Shown here: in pieces, positions 38,821 through 48,989 of the stretch
Numbering within the stretch: position 1 is the stretch's first letter
How the letters are laid out: each line of letters opens with the position of its first letter
Assembly (NCBI RefSeq): GCF_023516215.1
Contig: NZ_CP097349.1
Span: forward strand, 2,356,001 to 2,420,000
Length of the DNA: 64,000 nucleotides
Direction of reading: 5' to 3'
DNA from: Cytobacillus pseudoceanisediminis
GTDB taxonomy: Bacteria > Bacillota > Bacilli > Bacillales > Cytobacillaceae
The notes under the pieces: generated by a model
What the model was told of the DNA's origin: nothing
Seen by the model: the letters and a program-made list of their open reading frames with translations, nothing else
Database searches by the model: none
Position numbers and translations under genes: made by a program

Positions 38821-38859
38821 AAAAAGAGTTCGGAATAGTCTCATTCCGAACTCTTTTTT
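38821..38859 (-). terminator. Transposase terminator inside the IS
   Basis: Perfect AAAAAGAGTTCGGAAT/ATTCCGAACTCTTTTT stem with a 6-nt loop between the transposase stop and the left IS end. Confidence 0.88.
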
Positions 38860-38918
38860 CATTTTTTGTAGGACTTCAAGTAATTACAGAGAATTGCAGA
38901 CCTCTCCGAGGTTATCAT

Positions 38919-40277
38919 TTAGGCCATTTCTGGACCTTGCCAAGTCCAGTTGGCCATTTTCTTCAAATTCATGGCAGCGAAAGTAAGCATCGCCTGCATC
39001 GACATTTTTTTAAGTCCCCTGAGGGTTGTCCAACGCATGCCATGCTTTTCTTTTGCATCTGCGAATACTCGTTCAATTGTTTCTTTGCGTTTTTCATAGA
39101 TCGGTTTGACGTCTTGATGGTGGCGAAGATGATCTGCTTCTTCCACATGTTCCTCCCACACATGACGTTGAATCAGTTTTTGATGTGCTTGACTCTGTGT
39201 GCATTGAGACAAGAAAGGGCATCCAGCACAAATTCGAGGATCTGATTTATATTGACGATACCCTTCCTTTGTAGTTGTAGTATATTTTAATATCTCACCA
39301 GTTGGGCAAATGTAACAGTCAAAATGCTCATCATAAACATACTCATGTTTTCTGAAGAAACCCTCTTTTGTGCGAGGTCGTGTGTAAGGTAAAGCAGGTG
39401 TGATGTCGTTTTTCAATAAGTAGCTCGTGATAGCAGGTGTTTTATAGGCTGCGTCTGCCGCAACAGCTTTTGGTTTACTAACTTTCTCAATGACTTGTTC
39501 TACCAATGGCTCTAAAATATGACTATCATGCGTGTTACCAGGGGTTACAATTGCGCCTAACACGAAGCCGTTGCGGTCTGCGGCCGCATGGAAAGAATAA
39601 GCGAACTGTTTTGTACGCTCATCTTTTACATAGTAGCCACTCTCTGGATCTGTTGTACTTTCCTTGATTTCTTTGTATTCTTCTTTATCAAACTTATCTG
39701 GTGGAAACGGCTTTTTTCCATGATCCTCGCGGTCTTGGTTAATCTCCTCTTGAAGGCGTTCTTGATAAGCACGGGTTTCTTTTCGAACAACTTTCTTTTC
39801 AAATTTGCGTTTATTTGCACTCGCTTTTACATGAGTAGAATCTACAAAAACGTGTTCAGCACTAATTAAATTCTTTTCAGCTGCGGTTTTTAAGATTCGG
39901 TAAAATATTTGTTCAAAGAGATCGGTGTCTTTAAATCGGCGCTCATAATTTTTACCGAAAGTTGAGAAGTGAGGAACTTTATCGTGAAAGCCATATCCTA
40001 AAAACCATCGATAAGCCATATTCGTTTTCAATTCTTCAATTGTTTGACGCATGGAGCGAATACCGAAGGTATATTGAATAAATGTGAGTTTAATTAATAT
40101 TACAGGGTCAATACTTGGGCGGCCTTTTTCTGAATACTTATCTTTTACCAAGTCATAGATGAATGAGAAATTAATCGCCGCTTCAATTTTGCGGACCAAA
40201 TGGTCCGCCGGTACAAGTTCGTCTAAAGCAACCATTTCAATTTGATCCCGTTGAATTGGATTATGTTTTGAAAGCAT
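38919..40277 (-). CDS. IS1182 family DDE transposase
   Basis: A 452-residue transposase with the family N-terminal domain (PADHLVRKIEAAINFSFIYD, GRPSIDPVILIKLTFIQYTF) and DDE triad in HVFVDSTHVKASA, VAADAAYKT and TIERVFADAKEKHGMR. A cysteine cluster (CYICPTGE...CAGCPFLSQC) between the second D and the E is typical. It catalyses cut-and-paste or copy movement of the IS. AGGTGATTTAA precedes ATG 40277. Full length and uninterrupted. Confidence 0.95.
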   Translation of the reverse strand: MLSKHNPIQRDQIEMVALDELVPADHLVRKIEAAINFSFIYDLVKDKYSEKGRPSIDPVILIKLTFIQYTFGIRSMRQTIEELKTNMAYRWFLGYGFHDKVPHFSTFGKNYERRFKDTDLFEQIFYRILKTAAEKNLISAEHVFVDSTHVKASANKRKFEKKVVRKETRAYQERLQEEINQDREDHGKKPFPPDKFDKEEYKEIKESTTDPESGYYVKDERTKQFAYSFHAAADRNGFVLGAIVTPGNTHDSHILEPLVEQVIEKVSKPKAVAADAAYKTPAITSYLLKNDITPALPYTRPRTKEGFFRKHEYVYDEHFDCYICPTGEILKYTTTTKEGYRQYKSDPRICAGCPFLSQCTQSQAHQKLIQRHVWEEHVEEADHLRHHQDVKPIYEKRKETIERVFADAKEKHGMRWTTLRGLKKMSMQAMLTFAAMNLKKMANWTWQGPEMA

Positions 40278-40367
40278 TTAAATCACCTCAAGCATTGTAT
40301 TACTTCTATTTTAAAATAAAAAAGACTGCAGACAAGCACGATTTTCATCGAGTTTGTCGACAGTCTG

Positions 40368-40399
40368 AAGCCGTCCCTAACAACATATAGGGACGGCTT
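40368..40399. repeat. Right 32-bp target duplication (terminator hairpin without U-tract)
   Basis: Identical copy of 38777-38808. It lies 3 nt after the stop codon of the minus-strand gene at 40403, so it is the natural terminator hairpin. On that strand it is now followed by the IS end CAGACTGTCGAC instead of T residues. Confidence 0.92.
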
Positions 40400-40402
40400 T
40401 TC

Positions 40403-40693
40403 TTAATCCTCTGGATAATTCACATACTTTTCTGGTTCATTTTGAATCTGATTAAGCATCACTTCTATTAATTCACGGGGAAAACGGCTCTTTTTCCGTT
40501 CTTTATCCTTAGAATAATGCACAAAGTACATTAGATCATCTTTCTCAACTTCGATATCAGAAATCTTATGCTCTTCTGAAAGAATGTCAAAAAACATTTT
40601 TTCTGTGTCTGCTGCTGCTGTATCATCCGGACGTTTATCACAGACAATTTTTATCGTTAACCAGTTATACAGTGAATCCTGCAAAGATTTCAT
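40403..40693 (-). CDS. Conserved hypothetical protein downstream of ylaH
   Basis: A 96-residue acidic soluble protein (SLYNWLTIKIVCDKRPDDTA...EKYVNYPED) with no recognised motif. CGGGAGAGG precedes ATG 40693, 15 nt after the ylaH stop, so it is the last gene of a typA-ylaH transcript. The IS has inserted into its terminator. Function unknown. Confidence 0.72.
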   Translation of the reverse strand: MKSLQDSLYNWLTIKIVCDKRPDDTAAADTEKMFFDILSEEHKISDIEVEKDDLMYFVHYSKDKERKKSRFPRELIEVMLNQIQNEPEKYVNYPED

Positions 40694-40708
40694 CTCAGCC
40701 TCTCCCGG

Positions 40709-41023
40709 TTATTCCGCCTTTGCCTGTTCTTTCTTTTCCTGGTGAAGGCGGATTTTATAGATAATCAAGATTAACGCAGCCACAACAAGACCTTCTGCTA
40801 CAGGAAGGAATACCCCAAGAAATGTAAGCACGGTACATCCTAAAATCAAGAAGGTATATATAACAGCTGATTTTATTATAGGAAGTTTCTTGGCAAAACC
40901 TAATTTAAAAACCAGTATGGATAGTAGAACAATTGTTATATATAGAAGCCACATTCCAGTTGTGGGATTCTCATGGACTTTGAACAAAGCAGCGAAAAAA
41001 GAAAGGCGCTGTGAAACATCCAT
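40709..41023 (-). CDS. ylaH: YlaH-like membrane protein
   Basis: A 104-residue protein with three hydrophobic helices ([53 protein letters not shown]) and a basic C-terminus, matching YlaH in length and position next to typA. Function unknown. AGGGGAGGAGAG precedes ATG 41023. Confidence 0.86.
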   Translation of the reverse strand: MDVSQRLSFFAALFKVHENPTTGMWLLYITIVLLSILVFKLGFAKKLPIIKSAVIYTFLILGCTVLTFLGVFLPVAEGLVVAALILIIYKIRLHQEKKEQAKAE

Positions 41024-41049
41024 ATCCTTCTCTCCTCCCCTTCTTAGCC

Positions 41050-42888
41050 TTAGTTAGTTTCAGCGTATTTCTTCTTTTTGGCCATTCTTTCACGTTCATT
41101 TTTATCAAGAATTTTTTTGCGCAGTCTGATTGACTCAGGTGTTACTTCAAGCAGCTCATCATCATTCAAATATTCAAGAGCTTCTTCAAGAGTCAAAATG
41201 CGCGGCTTTTTAATTACATTCGTTTGATCCTTATTAGCAGAACGGATGTTGGTTGCATGCTTCACTTTAGTGATATTGACAGTAAGGTCATTTTCGCGAG
41301 TATGCTCTCCAACTATCATTCCTTCATAGATTTCAGTACCTGGTTCAACGAAAATGGTACCTCTATCCTCTACTTGCATAATACCATATGTGGATGACTT
41401 TCCGCTTTCCATGGAAACAAGCACACCCTTGCTTCTGCCTCCGATTTGTCCTTTAATTTCAGGCTGGTAGCTGTCAAATGTGTGATTGATAATACCATAT
41501 CCGCGAGTAAGCGTCATAAATTCTGTGGAGTAGCCAATTAGTCCGCGGGCTGGGACGTTGAATGTTAGTCGCACTTGGCCATTTCCGTTATTGACCATAT
41601 CAAGCATTTCACCTTTACGTGTACCCATTGATTCAATGATTGAGCCGGTATTATCCTCTGGCACATCAATTTGAACACGTTCTACCGGTTCGCAGCGAAC
41701 ACCATCAATCTCTCTAATAATTACTTCAGGCTTGGAAACCTGTAATTCAAAACCTTCACGGCGCATATTTTCAATGAGGATTGATAAATGAAGTTCTCCA
41801 CGTCCAGATACAACCCAAGCGTCAGGTGAATCTGTATTTTCGACACGAAGACTCACATCTGTCTCAAGCTGGGCACGCAATCTTTCTTCAACTTTTCTGG
41901 CTGTAATATACTTTCCTTCTCTTCCTGCAAATGGGCTGTTATTTACAACGAAAGTCATTTGCAATGTTGGCTCATCTATTCTTAGAACAGGAAGTGCTTC
42001 CTGATGCTCGACAGGACAGATGGTTTCTCCAACGTTGATGTCCTCCATTCCGGAAACAGCGATCAGATCTCCAGGAAATGCTTCTTGAATTTCCTCGCGC
42101 TTAAGCCCGAAGAATCCAAAGATTTTTGTAACGCGGAATTGCTTGACCGAACCATCAAGCTTCATTAAAGCAACTTGCTGGCCGACCTTGATTGTTCCAC
42201 GGAATACACGGCCAATACCGATTCTTCCCACATAATCATTGTAATCTAAAAGGGCAACCTGGAATTGGAGCGGCTCTTCACGATTATCAGCAGGTGCTGG
42301 TATGTGGTCAATAATTGCTTCATAAACCGAATGCATATCATCATCCTGTTTATCAGGAGTAGTACTTGCAGTCCCAGCAATAGCTGAAGCGTATATGACC
42401 GGAAATTCAAGCTGGTCTTCGTCTGCACCAAGTTCGATAAATAAATCGATAACCTCATCAACAACTTCTGTTGGGCGGGCAGATTCCTTGTCAATTTTAT
42501 TTACTACTACGATTGGTGTTAATTTTTGCTCCAAAGCCTTTTTGAGTACGAAACGCGTTTGAGGCATACACCCTTCATATGCATCAACTACTAATAAGAC
42601 ACCATCAACCATTTTCATGATACGTTCTACTTCACCGCCAAAATCTGCGTGGCCAGGCGTATCCAGAATGTTAATCCTTGTATCTTTATATTTAACTGCA
42701 GTGTTTTTAGCTAAGATCGTAATACCGCGTTCTCTTTCCAGATCATTTGAATCCATCGCGCGCTCTTCCACATGCTCATTTGAACGGAAAGTCCCGGACT
42801 GTTTTAAAAGCTCGTCAACCAATGTTGTTTTACCATGGTCAACGTGGGCTATAATTGCAATATTTCGAATATCTTCTCTTAATTTCAA
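41050..42888 (-). CDS. typA: Translational GTPase TypA/BipA
   Basis: A 612-residue GTPase of the EF-G/EF-4 family that acts on ribosomes under cold or stress conditions and in 50S assembly. G1 [11 protein letters not shown]3 DTPGHADF and G4 NKID are at the N-terminus, followed by domain II, EF-G-like domains and the BipA-specific C-terminal domain ([20 protein letters not shown]). TTG 42888 follows AGGAGGA. Called ylaG in B. subtilis. Confidence 0.96.
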   Translation of the reverse strand: MKLREDIRNIAIIAHVDHGKTTLVDELLKQSGTFRSNEHVEERAMDSNDLERERGITILAKNTAVKYKDTRINILDTPGHADFGGEVERIMKMVDGVLLVVDAYEGCMPQTRFVLKKALEQKLTPIVVVNKIDKESARPTEVVDEVIDLFIELGADEDQLEFPVIYASAIAGTASTTPDKQDDDMHSVYEAIIDHIPAPADNREEPLQFQVALLDYNDYVGRIGIGRVFRGTIKVGQQVALMKLDGSVKQFRVTKIFGFFGLKREEIQEAFPGDLIAVSGMEDINVGETICPVEHQEALPVLRIDEPTLQMTFVVNNSPFAGREGKYITARKVEERLRAQLETDVSLRVENTDSPDAWVVSGRGELHLSILIENMRREGFELQVSKPEVIIREIDGVRCEPVERVQIDVPEDNTGSIIESMGTRKGEMLDMVNNGNGQVRLTFNVPARGLIGYSTEFMTLTRGYGIINHTFDSYQPEIKGQIGGRSKGVLVSMESGKSSTYGIMQVEDRGTIFVEPGTEIYEGMIVGEHTRENDLTVNITKVKHATNIRSANKDQTNVIKKPRILTLEEALEYLNDDELLEVTPESIRLRKKILDKNERERMAKKKKYAETN

Positions 42889-43102
42889 AAGATTTCCTCC
42901 TATTTATAAAAACTGAATCACTTTTTAACATTTTTCACAACTGATACATTATATCACAATTACTATAGAAACCTAAAAGCTTTTTGTGTAAAATAATGTA
43001 GAAAAGGATTTATTCCTCATGTATGCTTTTTATTTTTATTCTCTTTACATATTTTTCGCCAGTATTTACTTAAAATAATCCGCTTGGGAGTGGAAAAAAT
43101 TT

Positions 43103-43288
43103 ATGGACAAAATCAAGTGGCCTTTATTAGCCTTTGCGATTGGCGCAGCTCTATGCATGATGGGCATAGGCGTTGCTGTAGCTGAAAGAAGCATTATAGG
43201 CATGATTATTGCCATCATTGCTTTAATTTTTGTAATGGGATACGGTTTTAAAACAAAGAAGAAAATGAGGGAAGACGGTTTATTATAG
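43103..43288 (+). CDS. ylaF: YlaF-like small membrane protein (DUF5325)
   Basis: A 61-residue protein with two hydrophobic helices (WPLLAFAIGAALCMMGIGVA and IIGMIIAIIALIFVMGYGF) and a Lys-rich C-terminus. Divergent from typA, as B. subtilis ylaF. TGGGAGTGG precedes ATG 43103. Function unknown. Confidence 0.86.
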   Translation: MDKIKWPLLAFAIGAALCMMGIGVAVAERSIIGMIIAIIALIFVMGYGFKTKKKMREDGLL

Positions 43289-43297
43289 AAACGGCAT

Positions 43298-43327
43298 AAA
43301 AGCTGCAGCTCTGCGCTGCAGCTTTTT
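43298..43327. terminator. Bidirectional terminator after ylaF
   Basis: Stem AAAAGCTGCAG/CTGCAGCTTTT with a 7-nt loop between ylaF and the convergent acetyltransferase. Confidence 0.83.
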
Positions 43328-43796
43328 CAAATTAATGGACAGACCATTATTAAGAATTCTTTTTCATCAGGAGAAGCCTCCATTTTGAATTGCTCAAAAC
43401 CGGCGTCAGCTAAAAAATATATCCAATTTTGCCGGTTTTCAGGAACACCCGCAAAGAAAGACTTTTCTCCTTTTTCCTTTAATTCTGCGGCCAACTGCTC
43501 GATAATCTTAGTACCGATTCCTTTCCTGCGAATACTGTTCTTAACCAGAATCGTACCGAGCCATGGTTTCCCGTTAGAAGGAGATGAATTCACATGGAAT
43601 GTGACGGCTATCCGTTCTCCATCAAGCCTCCAAATTCTCCACTCACCATTCAATTTCTGATACCTGGCCATATATTCCATTAGGTTATGCCCGCTTTTCT
43701 CTTCTTCTTCCCAAGCAGCACTATCCTTGATGATCTCTAAAAAAATGTCAAGTCTGCATGTGTGACGCTGCTGCTCGATAAATTACCAATTGCCAT
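43327..43796 (-). CDS. GNAT family N-acetyltransferase (frameshifted as sequenced)
   Basis: A GNAT enzyme of about 156 residues. The acetyl-CoA loop lies in ILVKNSIRRKGIGTKIIEQL, and the C-terminal part has ENRQNWIYFLADAGFEQFKM. As read, only 117 residues follow an internal ATG at 43680. One missing base near 43747-43754 (between GAC and TTGAC) joins it to SSSVTHADLDIFLEIIKDSA, a standard family N-terminus, starting at ATG 43796 inside the end of suhB (14-nt overlap). No strong ribosome site; translational coupling is likely. Substrate unknown. Confidence 0.7.
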
Positions 43797-44582
43797 TTTT
43801 TAAGTATTCTTTCATAATTTCCTGATGAAGCCCTGGCTTAGAGACAAAAACAGAATTGTTTTCAAGATAGTTCAGCGGATCACCTTTAACGGTTGTTGCA
43901 ATTCCTCCCAATTCCTCGATCATGATCACACCTGCGGCGAAATCCCATGGAGCCAGACGCATTGTTATGTATGCATCAACCCTCCCGGATGCAATATATG
44001 CCATTTCAATTGCAGCTGAACCATAGGATCGAGTTCCTCTTGCATTTCTAACAAGAGGAGCCAGGAGTGATGGATCAATTCTTCTATTTTCCGTAACCCA
44101 TGTAGCATTCAGTCCGATTATTGCCTTTGATACTTCCGTTTCCTTTAATGGCGGAAGTTCCAAATCATTCATGAAAACACCCTGTCCCTTCATGCAATGA
44201 TATAACTCATCATGGACTACATCGTAAATTAATCCAATTTTCCCTTTTCCATTTTCATAAATGCCTACTGATATGGCAAAGTTTCTTTGCTGATGGACAA
44301 AATTCATCGTTCCGTCAATTGGATCAATAATCCAGACAATTCCTTCCATATCACTTAGCTTATCCCCGAAACCCTCTTCACCAAGGATTCGATGGCCGGG
44401 ATATTTTTCATTAATTTTTTTATGAAGAATTGTTCTGTTTCCTGATCTATATCTGTCACTAAATCGTTTGCATTTGACTTGGTGGTGATGGTCAACGTTT
44501 TGCTGAAAGAATTTTTAATATTCTCGCCGGCCTCTCTAATCAAGGCTTTGGCATATGTATGAATTTCACTCCAATTTGTCAT
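43783..44582 (-). CDS. suhB: Inositol monophosphatase family protein SuhB/YktC (frameshifted as sequenced)
   Basis: 266 residues after repair, matching B. subtilis SuhB (YktC). Metal-site motifs of the inositol monophosphatase family are visible: GEEGFGD after repair, IDPIDGTMNF and the C-terminal APWDFAAGVIMIEE. It removes phosphate from inositol monophosphate or related sugar phosphates. The break is at T7 44415-44421; eight give FIKKINEKYPGHRILGEEGF. ATG 44582 follows GGAGGG. The gene's end overlaps the downstream acetyltransferase start. Confidence 0.92.
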
Positions 44583-44711
44583 TGGTCAGCCCTCCGCTTA
44601 GTATATCATTAAAATATAACTAGCTTAAATGAATTAGCAAGGTTCTTCAAGTTATATACTCTCCTATGATGCGGGTTATCATTTGCAGTAAAAAACAATT
44701 GCCAAAATAAT

Positions 44712-44745
44712 AAACGAACTCCTCATGTAATCAGGGAGTCCGTTT
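44712..44745 (-). terminator. Terminator after the ykzI-like gene
   Basis: AAACG-ACTCC/GGAGT-CGTTT stem with 12-nt loop, about 60 nt downstream of the small gene at 44808. Confidence 0.6.
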
Positions 44746-44807
44746 CTAATTATTCTTTCTTTTCTTTTGCATTTTTTCTGCCTTATCTCCTTTAGTCACA
44801 ATTAATC

Positions 44808-45002
44808 TTAAAGTGCTTTTAATCTGAGAAGTTCCTGCCTGATTTTTTCAAGCTTTAGTTTTGATTGTTTCTGGAGATCTTCATTCCTTTCTGACATGGC
44901 ATCAAACAAAGTAGCTAACTCATAATCCATTTCCAGCCTTAAGACCGCTGTTCTTTCCCTATCACCATTTTTCTTCTTCACTGTATTCATAAGTTGTTTC
45001 AT
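44808..45002 (-). CDS. Small YkzI-like protein
   Basis: A 64-residue basic, helical protein (MKQLMNTVKKKNGDRERTAV ... KLKLEKIRQELLRLKAL), probably coiled-coil. Length and position next to suhB and yktB fit B. subtilis YkzI, but I could not compare sequences. AAGGGGTG precedes ATG 45002; an open frame to 45023 starts with TTG but would place that site inside the gene. Function unknown. Confidence 0.65.
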   Translation of the reverse strand: MKQLMNTVKKKNGDRERTAVLRLEMDYELATLFDAMSERNEDLQKQSKLKLEKIRQELLRLKAL

Positions 45003-45197
45003 TAGACAGTACACCCCTTCCAATAGTGTTTAATTTTCTGATTATTTTTACTATTATCATATGAAGGACAATTCTCAGTTGCAACTAATTTGTGCGATAA
45101 CCTAAAACTTTATTTAGCCTCTTCTTTAAAGCTTAAAATTTTTCGATTGTTCGAGGTTATGCTACAATATTTGACAAAGCATATAGGAGGTTAGCTT

Positions 45198-45818
45198 ATG
45201 TCTTTTCCTGGTTTCACAAACGATGATTTCGATGTCTTTAAAATAGATGGACTTGATGAAAGAATGGACAGGTTAAAATCTGTTATTAGGCCTAAGTTAG
45301 AAGAGTTGGGACGCCATTTTGCACCCTCTCTCTCAAACCTGTCCGGAGATGAAATGTTCCCTCATGTTGCTAAGCATGCCAGAAGAACAAAGAATCCGCC
45401 AAATGATACTTGGGTCGCATTTGCAGGCAATGCAAGGGGATACAAAATGCTTCCTCATTTCCAGATAGGTTTATGGGAAACGCATGTATTCATCTGGTTT
45501 GCCATCATCTATGAAGCACCGAATAAAGCTGCCGCAGGCAAGTCTTTTGAGAACAGCCTGGATAAATTTTATAAAGAAATACCCAAAGATTATGTCTGGT
45601 CCGGCGATCACACAAAACCAGATGCTGTTATGCATAATGAACTTTCCAAAGAAGAATTGAGATCCATGTTTCAGCGCCTGCAAAATGTTAAAAAAGCTGA
45701 AATTCTTTGCGGCTATCAAATTTCTCGAGAAGATGCCGTTCTCATGTCACCTGATCAGTTTATTGAAAAAGCTGAATCTGTATTTAGAAATTTATTACCC
45801 TTATACAAAATGGCATAA
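45198..45818 (+). CDS. yktB: YktB family protein (DUF1054)
   Basis: A 206-residue soluble protein of the UPF0637/DUF1054 family (FPGFTNDDFDVFKIDGLDER, PHFQIGLWETHVFIWFAIIY). Structure known for the family, function not. ATAGGAGGT precedes ATG 45198. Converges with yktA through a strong terminator. Confidence 0.93.
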   Translation: MSFPGFTNDDFDVFKIDGLDERMDRLKSVIRPKLEELGRHFAPSLSNLSGDEMFPHVAKHARRTKNPPNDTWVAFAGNARGYKMLPHFQIGLWETHVFIWFAIIYEAPNKAAAGKSFENSLDKFYKEIPKDYVWSGDHTKPDAVMHNELSKEELRSMFQRLQNVKKAEILCGYQISREDAVLMSPDQFIEKAESVFRNLLPLYKMA

Positions 45819-45852
45819 ACATGTTTCGCATAACGTGGATCAGGCAGCTCAA

Positions 45853-45889
45853 AAAAAAACAAACCTTCAATTTGAAGGTTTGTTTTTTT
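45853..45889. terminator. Bidirectional terminator yktB/yktA
   Basis: Hairpin AACAAACCTTCAA/TTGAAGGTTTGTT with long A and T runs on the two sides. Confidence 0.88.
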
Positions 45890-45896
45890 ACCAAGT

Positions 45897-46172
45897 CTAT
45901 TTCTGCATTCTTACTTTATCCCCAGGTGAAAGTTCTTTGGCCAATTTAACTGTCCGGTAAGAGGAATAGCCGCTTTGTTCTTCAAATTCATCACAGATGT
46001 TTTTCTCCTGGGCTTTTCCCGGAACAATTTCCTTAAAGCGTCTATATGCATTCATGAATTGTTCTCGCTCAATTCCTTTTTCGTATGCCATTTCAATGCT
46101 TTCAAAATATTTGATGACGTCAACTATTTCTTCTGTTGACCAATCCAGGTCAATCGGGTATTGATATTCCAT
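45897..46172 (-). CDS. yktA: UPF0223 family protein YktA
   Basis: A 91-residue helical protein of the UPF0223 family ([40 protein letters not shown]). Function unknown. GAGGTGAAGTG precedes ATG 46172. Arrangement with yktB as in B. subtilis. Confidence 0.92.
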   Translation of the reverse strand: MEYQYPIDLDWSTEEIVDVIKYFESIEMAYEKGIEREQFMNAYRRFKEIVPGKAQEKNICDEFEEQSGYSSYRTVKLAKELSPGDKVRMQK

Positions 46173-46229
46173 TTCACTTCACCTCATTTATGATAATTCA
46201 TGGTGCTTTGTCACATTATTTTATCATAA

Positions 46230-47188
46230 TTATTTAATCCATTTCCCTCTGATTGATTCTCCATCTGCAATGATCCGCTGGAATAATTCCTCAACAGACG
46301 GGATATCCTTAATTAATCCCATAACTTGTCCAGCCCATGCAAATCCTTCATGGTCTTTCCCTTCATATATATATTTTTTATTAGCATTCCCGCTAATGTA
46401 GTCTTTTAACTGCTCATAGCCGCCGTTTTGTTTTTCGATATCGAGTATTTTTTCCGACCATGAGTTAGCGATAACCCTTGCGGGTGCTCCTATAGTTCTT
46501 TTTATGACTACTGTGTCATTTTCTGTGCCTTCGACTAAACGATTTTTATATAATTCAGAAGCATGTACGCATTCTTTTGTTGCAACAAATCTTGTCCCCA
46601 TCTCAATACCCTCTGCGCCAAGACTTAATGCTGCCATCAGGCCCCTGCCGTCTCCGATTCCTCCTGAGGCTATAACAGGAATTGATACAGCATCAGCCAC
46701 CTGAGGTACAAGAACGAAGGTTCCAATATCATCCCTGCCTAAATGTCCGCCGCCTTCCTGACCGACAACCATCACAGCATCGGCCCCAAGTTCCTCCGCC
46801 TTTACCGCCTGCCGTTTTGCCGCCACAAGTACAAGTTTCTTAACATTTACACCCTTTAATTGATCAAATATAGGAGCAGGATTTCCCCTGTCATAGAAAT
46901 AACAGGGACTTCTTCTTCAATCGCAACATCCAGGTAGTGAGAAAATGGCCTTCCATGCTGTCCAATAGCAAAATTAACCCCGAACGGCTTGTCTGTCAAT
47001 TTCTTCACCTTTTGTATCTCATCTCTAAGTTTTTCCGGGCTGCTGAGAGACATTGCGGTAACCTGCCCTAATCCTCCGGCATTTGAAACAGCTGCAGCCA
47101 AATCTGAATAGGCAAGATGGGCAAGACCGCCCTGTATAATTGGATATTTAATTTTCAATAATTCTGTCACACGTGTGTTCCAGTTCAT
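46230..47188 (-). CDS. NAD(P)H-dependent flavin oxidoreductase / nitronate monooxygenase family (frameshifted as sequenced)
   Basis: 319 residues once joined; a TIM-barrel FMN enzyme of the nitronate monooxygenase/FabK family. FMN-binding and active-site segments are YPIIQGGLAHLAYSDLAAAV, GQEGGGHLGR (the family His) and IPVIASGGIGDGRGLMAALS. The frame breaks at C4 46885-46888; five give VISMTGGNPAPIFDQLKGVN. It could oxidise nitronates or reduce enoyl-ACP; sequence alone does not separate these. GGAGGT precedes ATG 47188. Confidence 0.85.
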
Positions 47189-47278
47189 TTATATAACCTC
47201 CATTTCTTCCTAACTTTTATTTCTATTTGCAAGGTTTAAATTCCTGTTAACTTCTAAAACTAATGGCAAACCGAAATA

Positions 47279-47399
47279 GCAGGCGACTGCTCAGGGACGG
47301 ACGGCAATCACAAGACGAGCCATGCGAGGAGGTATTCTTTCCTTCCGGAAGGAATTGGCAGGTCTTTCCTCCCTAGGGACGGAAACTAGACAGGCATTA
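47279..47399. repeat. Dispersed intergenic repeat, copy B
   Basis: About 120 nt similar to the minus strand of copy A at 35158-35035. It shares GCAGGCGACTGC, CAGGGACGG, CTTTCCTTCCGGAAGGAATT, GGTCTTTCCTCCCTAGGGAC and CTAGACAGGCATT in order. CCTTCC/GGAAGG forms the inner hairpin. It lies in the 330-nt gap upstream of speA and contains no convincing ORF. Confidence 0.65.
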
Positions 47400-47517
47400 A
47401 CAGAATCAGTATGCAATAAAACTTTCTATGCAAAGGGATTGAATAATGCTATAATGCAAATGTTTTATAACAGCATGAGTATATTGAAATATTATTTTAA
47501 AGAGGTGTGGGAATAAG

Positions 47518-48986
47518 TTGTCTCAATACAAAACACCGCTGTTCAGCGGTTTGCTTGCACACGCAAAAAAGGATCCGGTACAATTTCATATACCCGGCCA
47601 CAAAAAAGGTGCCGGGATTGATCCGGAATTCAGGGAATATATAGGTGATAATGCACTCGCTATTGACCTGATTAACATTGGTCCTCTTGATGATCTTCAT
47701 CAGCCCAAAGGCATTATAAAAGAAGCACAGGATCTTGCAGCAGAGGCCTTTGGGGCGGATAGAACATTCTTCTCTGTACAAGGAACGAGCGGAGCCATCA
47801 TGACCATGGTTATGGCTGTCTGCGGGCCAGGGGATAAAATCATTGTTCCGAGGAATGTTCATAAGTCCGTCATGTCTGCAATTGTGTTTTCAGGGGCAAC
47901 CCCTATTTTTATACATCCTGAAATTGATGAAAACTTGGGAATATCTCACGGAATAACAACTGAATCCGTCTCGAAAGCCCTGGAACTTCATCCGGATGCC
48001 AAAGGGGTATTAGTAATTAATCCTACCTATTTCGGTATTTCTGCCGATCTAAAAAAATTGTTGAAATAGCCCATTCATACAATGTGCCTGTCCTTGTGGA
48101 CGAAGCCCATGGTGTGCATATTCACTTCCATGACGAGCTTCCATTATCCGCCATGCAGGCCGGAGCTGATTTAGCAGCAACATCAGTCCACAAACTGGGC
48201 GGGTCCATGACACAAAGTTCAATCTTAAATATGAAAGGGAATCTTGTTTCTGCCAAAAGGGTACAATCCATTTTAAGCATGCTGACAACAACTTCCACTT
48301 CTTATTTACTGCTTGCCTCATTGGATGTTGCCAGAAAACGTCTTGCCACTGAAGGAAAGGAACTCATTCAAAAGACTATTGATTTGGCCCAGTCCATTCG
48401 CCGCCGCATCAATGAAATTGACCGGCTATATTGTGTCGGTGAAGAAATACTGGAAACAAAAGCGGCGCATGACTACGATCCGACCAAATTGATTATTTCT
48501 GTCAAAGAACTTGGCATGAATGGTTTCGATGTGGAAAATTGGCTTCGGGAACATCATAATATTGAAGTAGAAATGTCCGATTTATATAATATCCTTTGCA
48601 TTGTTACCCCCGGTGACACGGAAAGAGAAGCTGATATTTTAGTTTCCGCTCTTGCCGAACTCGCTAATGAGCGTAAAGGAAATACTGAAAAGCTTGAAAC
48701 TCAAGTGCTGCTGCCTGATATTCCCGTTTTATCGCTTACTCCCCGTGACGCATTTTATGCTGACACAGAACTGGTTCCATTTGACGAATCAGAAGGAAGA
48801 ATTATCGCCGAATTCATTATGGTTTATCCTCCCGGAATACCTATATTTATTCCAGGAGAAATCATTACTAAGGAAAACCTGCGTTATATTAAAACGAATA
48901 TGGAAGCGGGACTTCCAGTTCAAGGGCCGGAAGATTACGACTTCAAGTATCTTCGTGTCATTGAAGAGCACCGGGCCATCAGATAA
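47518..48986 (+). CDS. speA: Arginine decarboxylase, SpeA (frameshifted as sequenced)
   Basis: A PLP-dependent fold-I decarboxylase converting arginine to agmatine for polyamine synthesis; 489 residues after repair. Features include the Orn/Lys/Arg decarboxylase opening KKDPVQFHIPGHKKGAGID, the aspartate in VPVLVDEAHGVHIHF, and the PLP lysine in TSVHKLGGSMTQ. The break is at A7 48051-48057; eight give ADLKKIVEIAHSYNVP. TTG 47518 follows AGAGGTGTGGG. In this order with the SR1P-like gene and the pdh operon, as in B. subtilis. Confidence 0.94.
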
Positions 48987-48989
48987 TGC

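Larger units (their letters stand above)
38809..40367 (-). mobile_element. IS1182-family insertion sequence (intact)
   Basis: A 1559-bp element bounded by imperfect terminal inverted repeats: CAGTTTGTAGACAAA on the left and CAGACTGTCGACAAA read inward from the right (12 of 15 match). One transposase gene fills it, with an internal terminator after it. Perfect 32-bp direct repeats flank it. The lack of any frameshift in the transposase and the identity of the flanking repeats suggest recent insertion. Confidence 0.93.

Noticed and set aside
38919..40277. IS-borne cargo or composite transposon
   Set aside because: The element holds only its transposase and terminator between the inverted repeats; no second IS copy or cargo is present.
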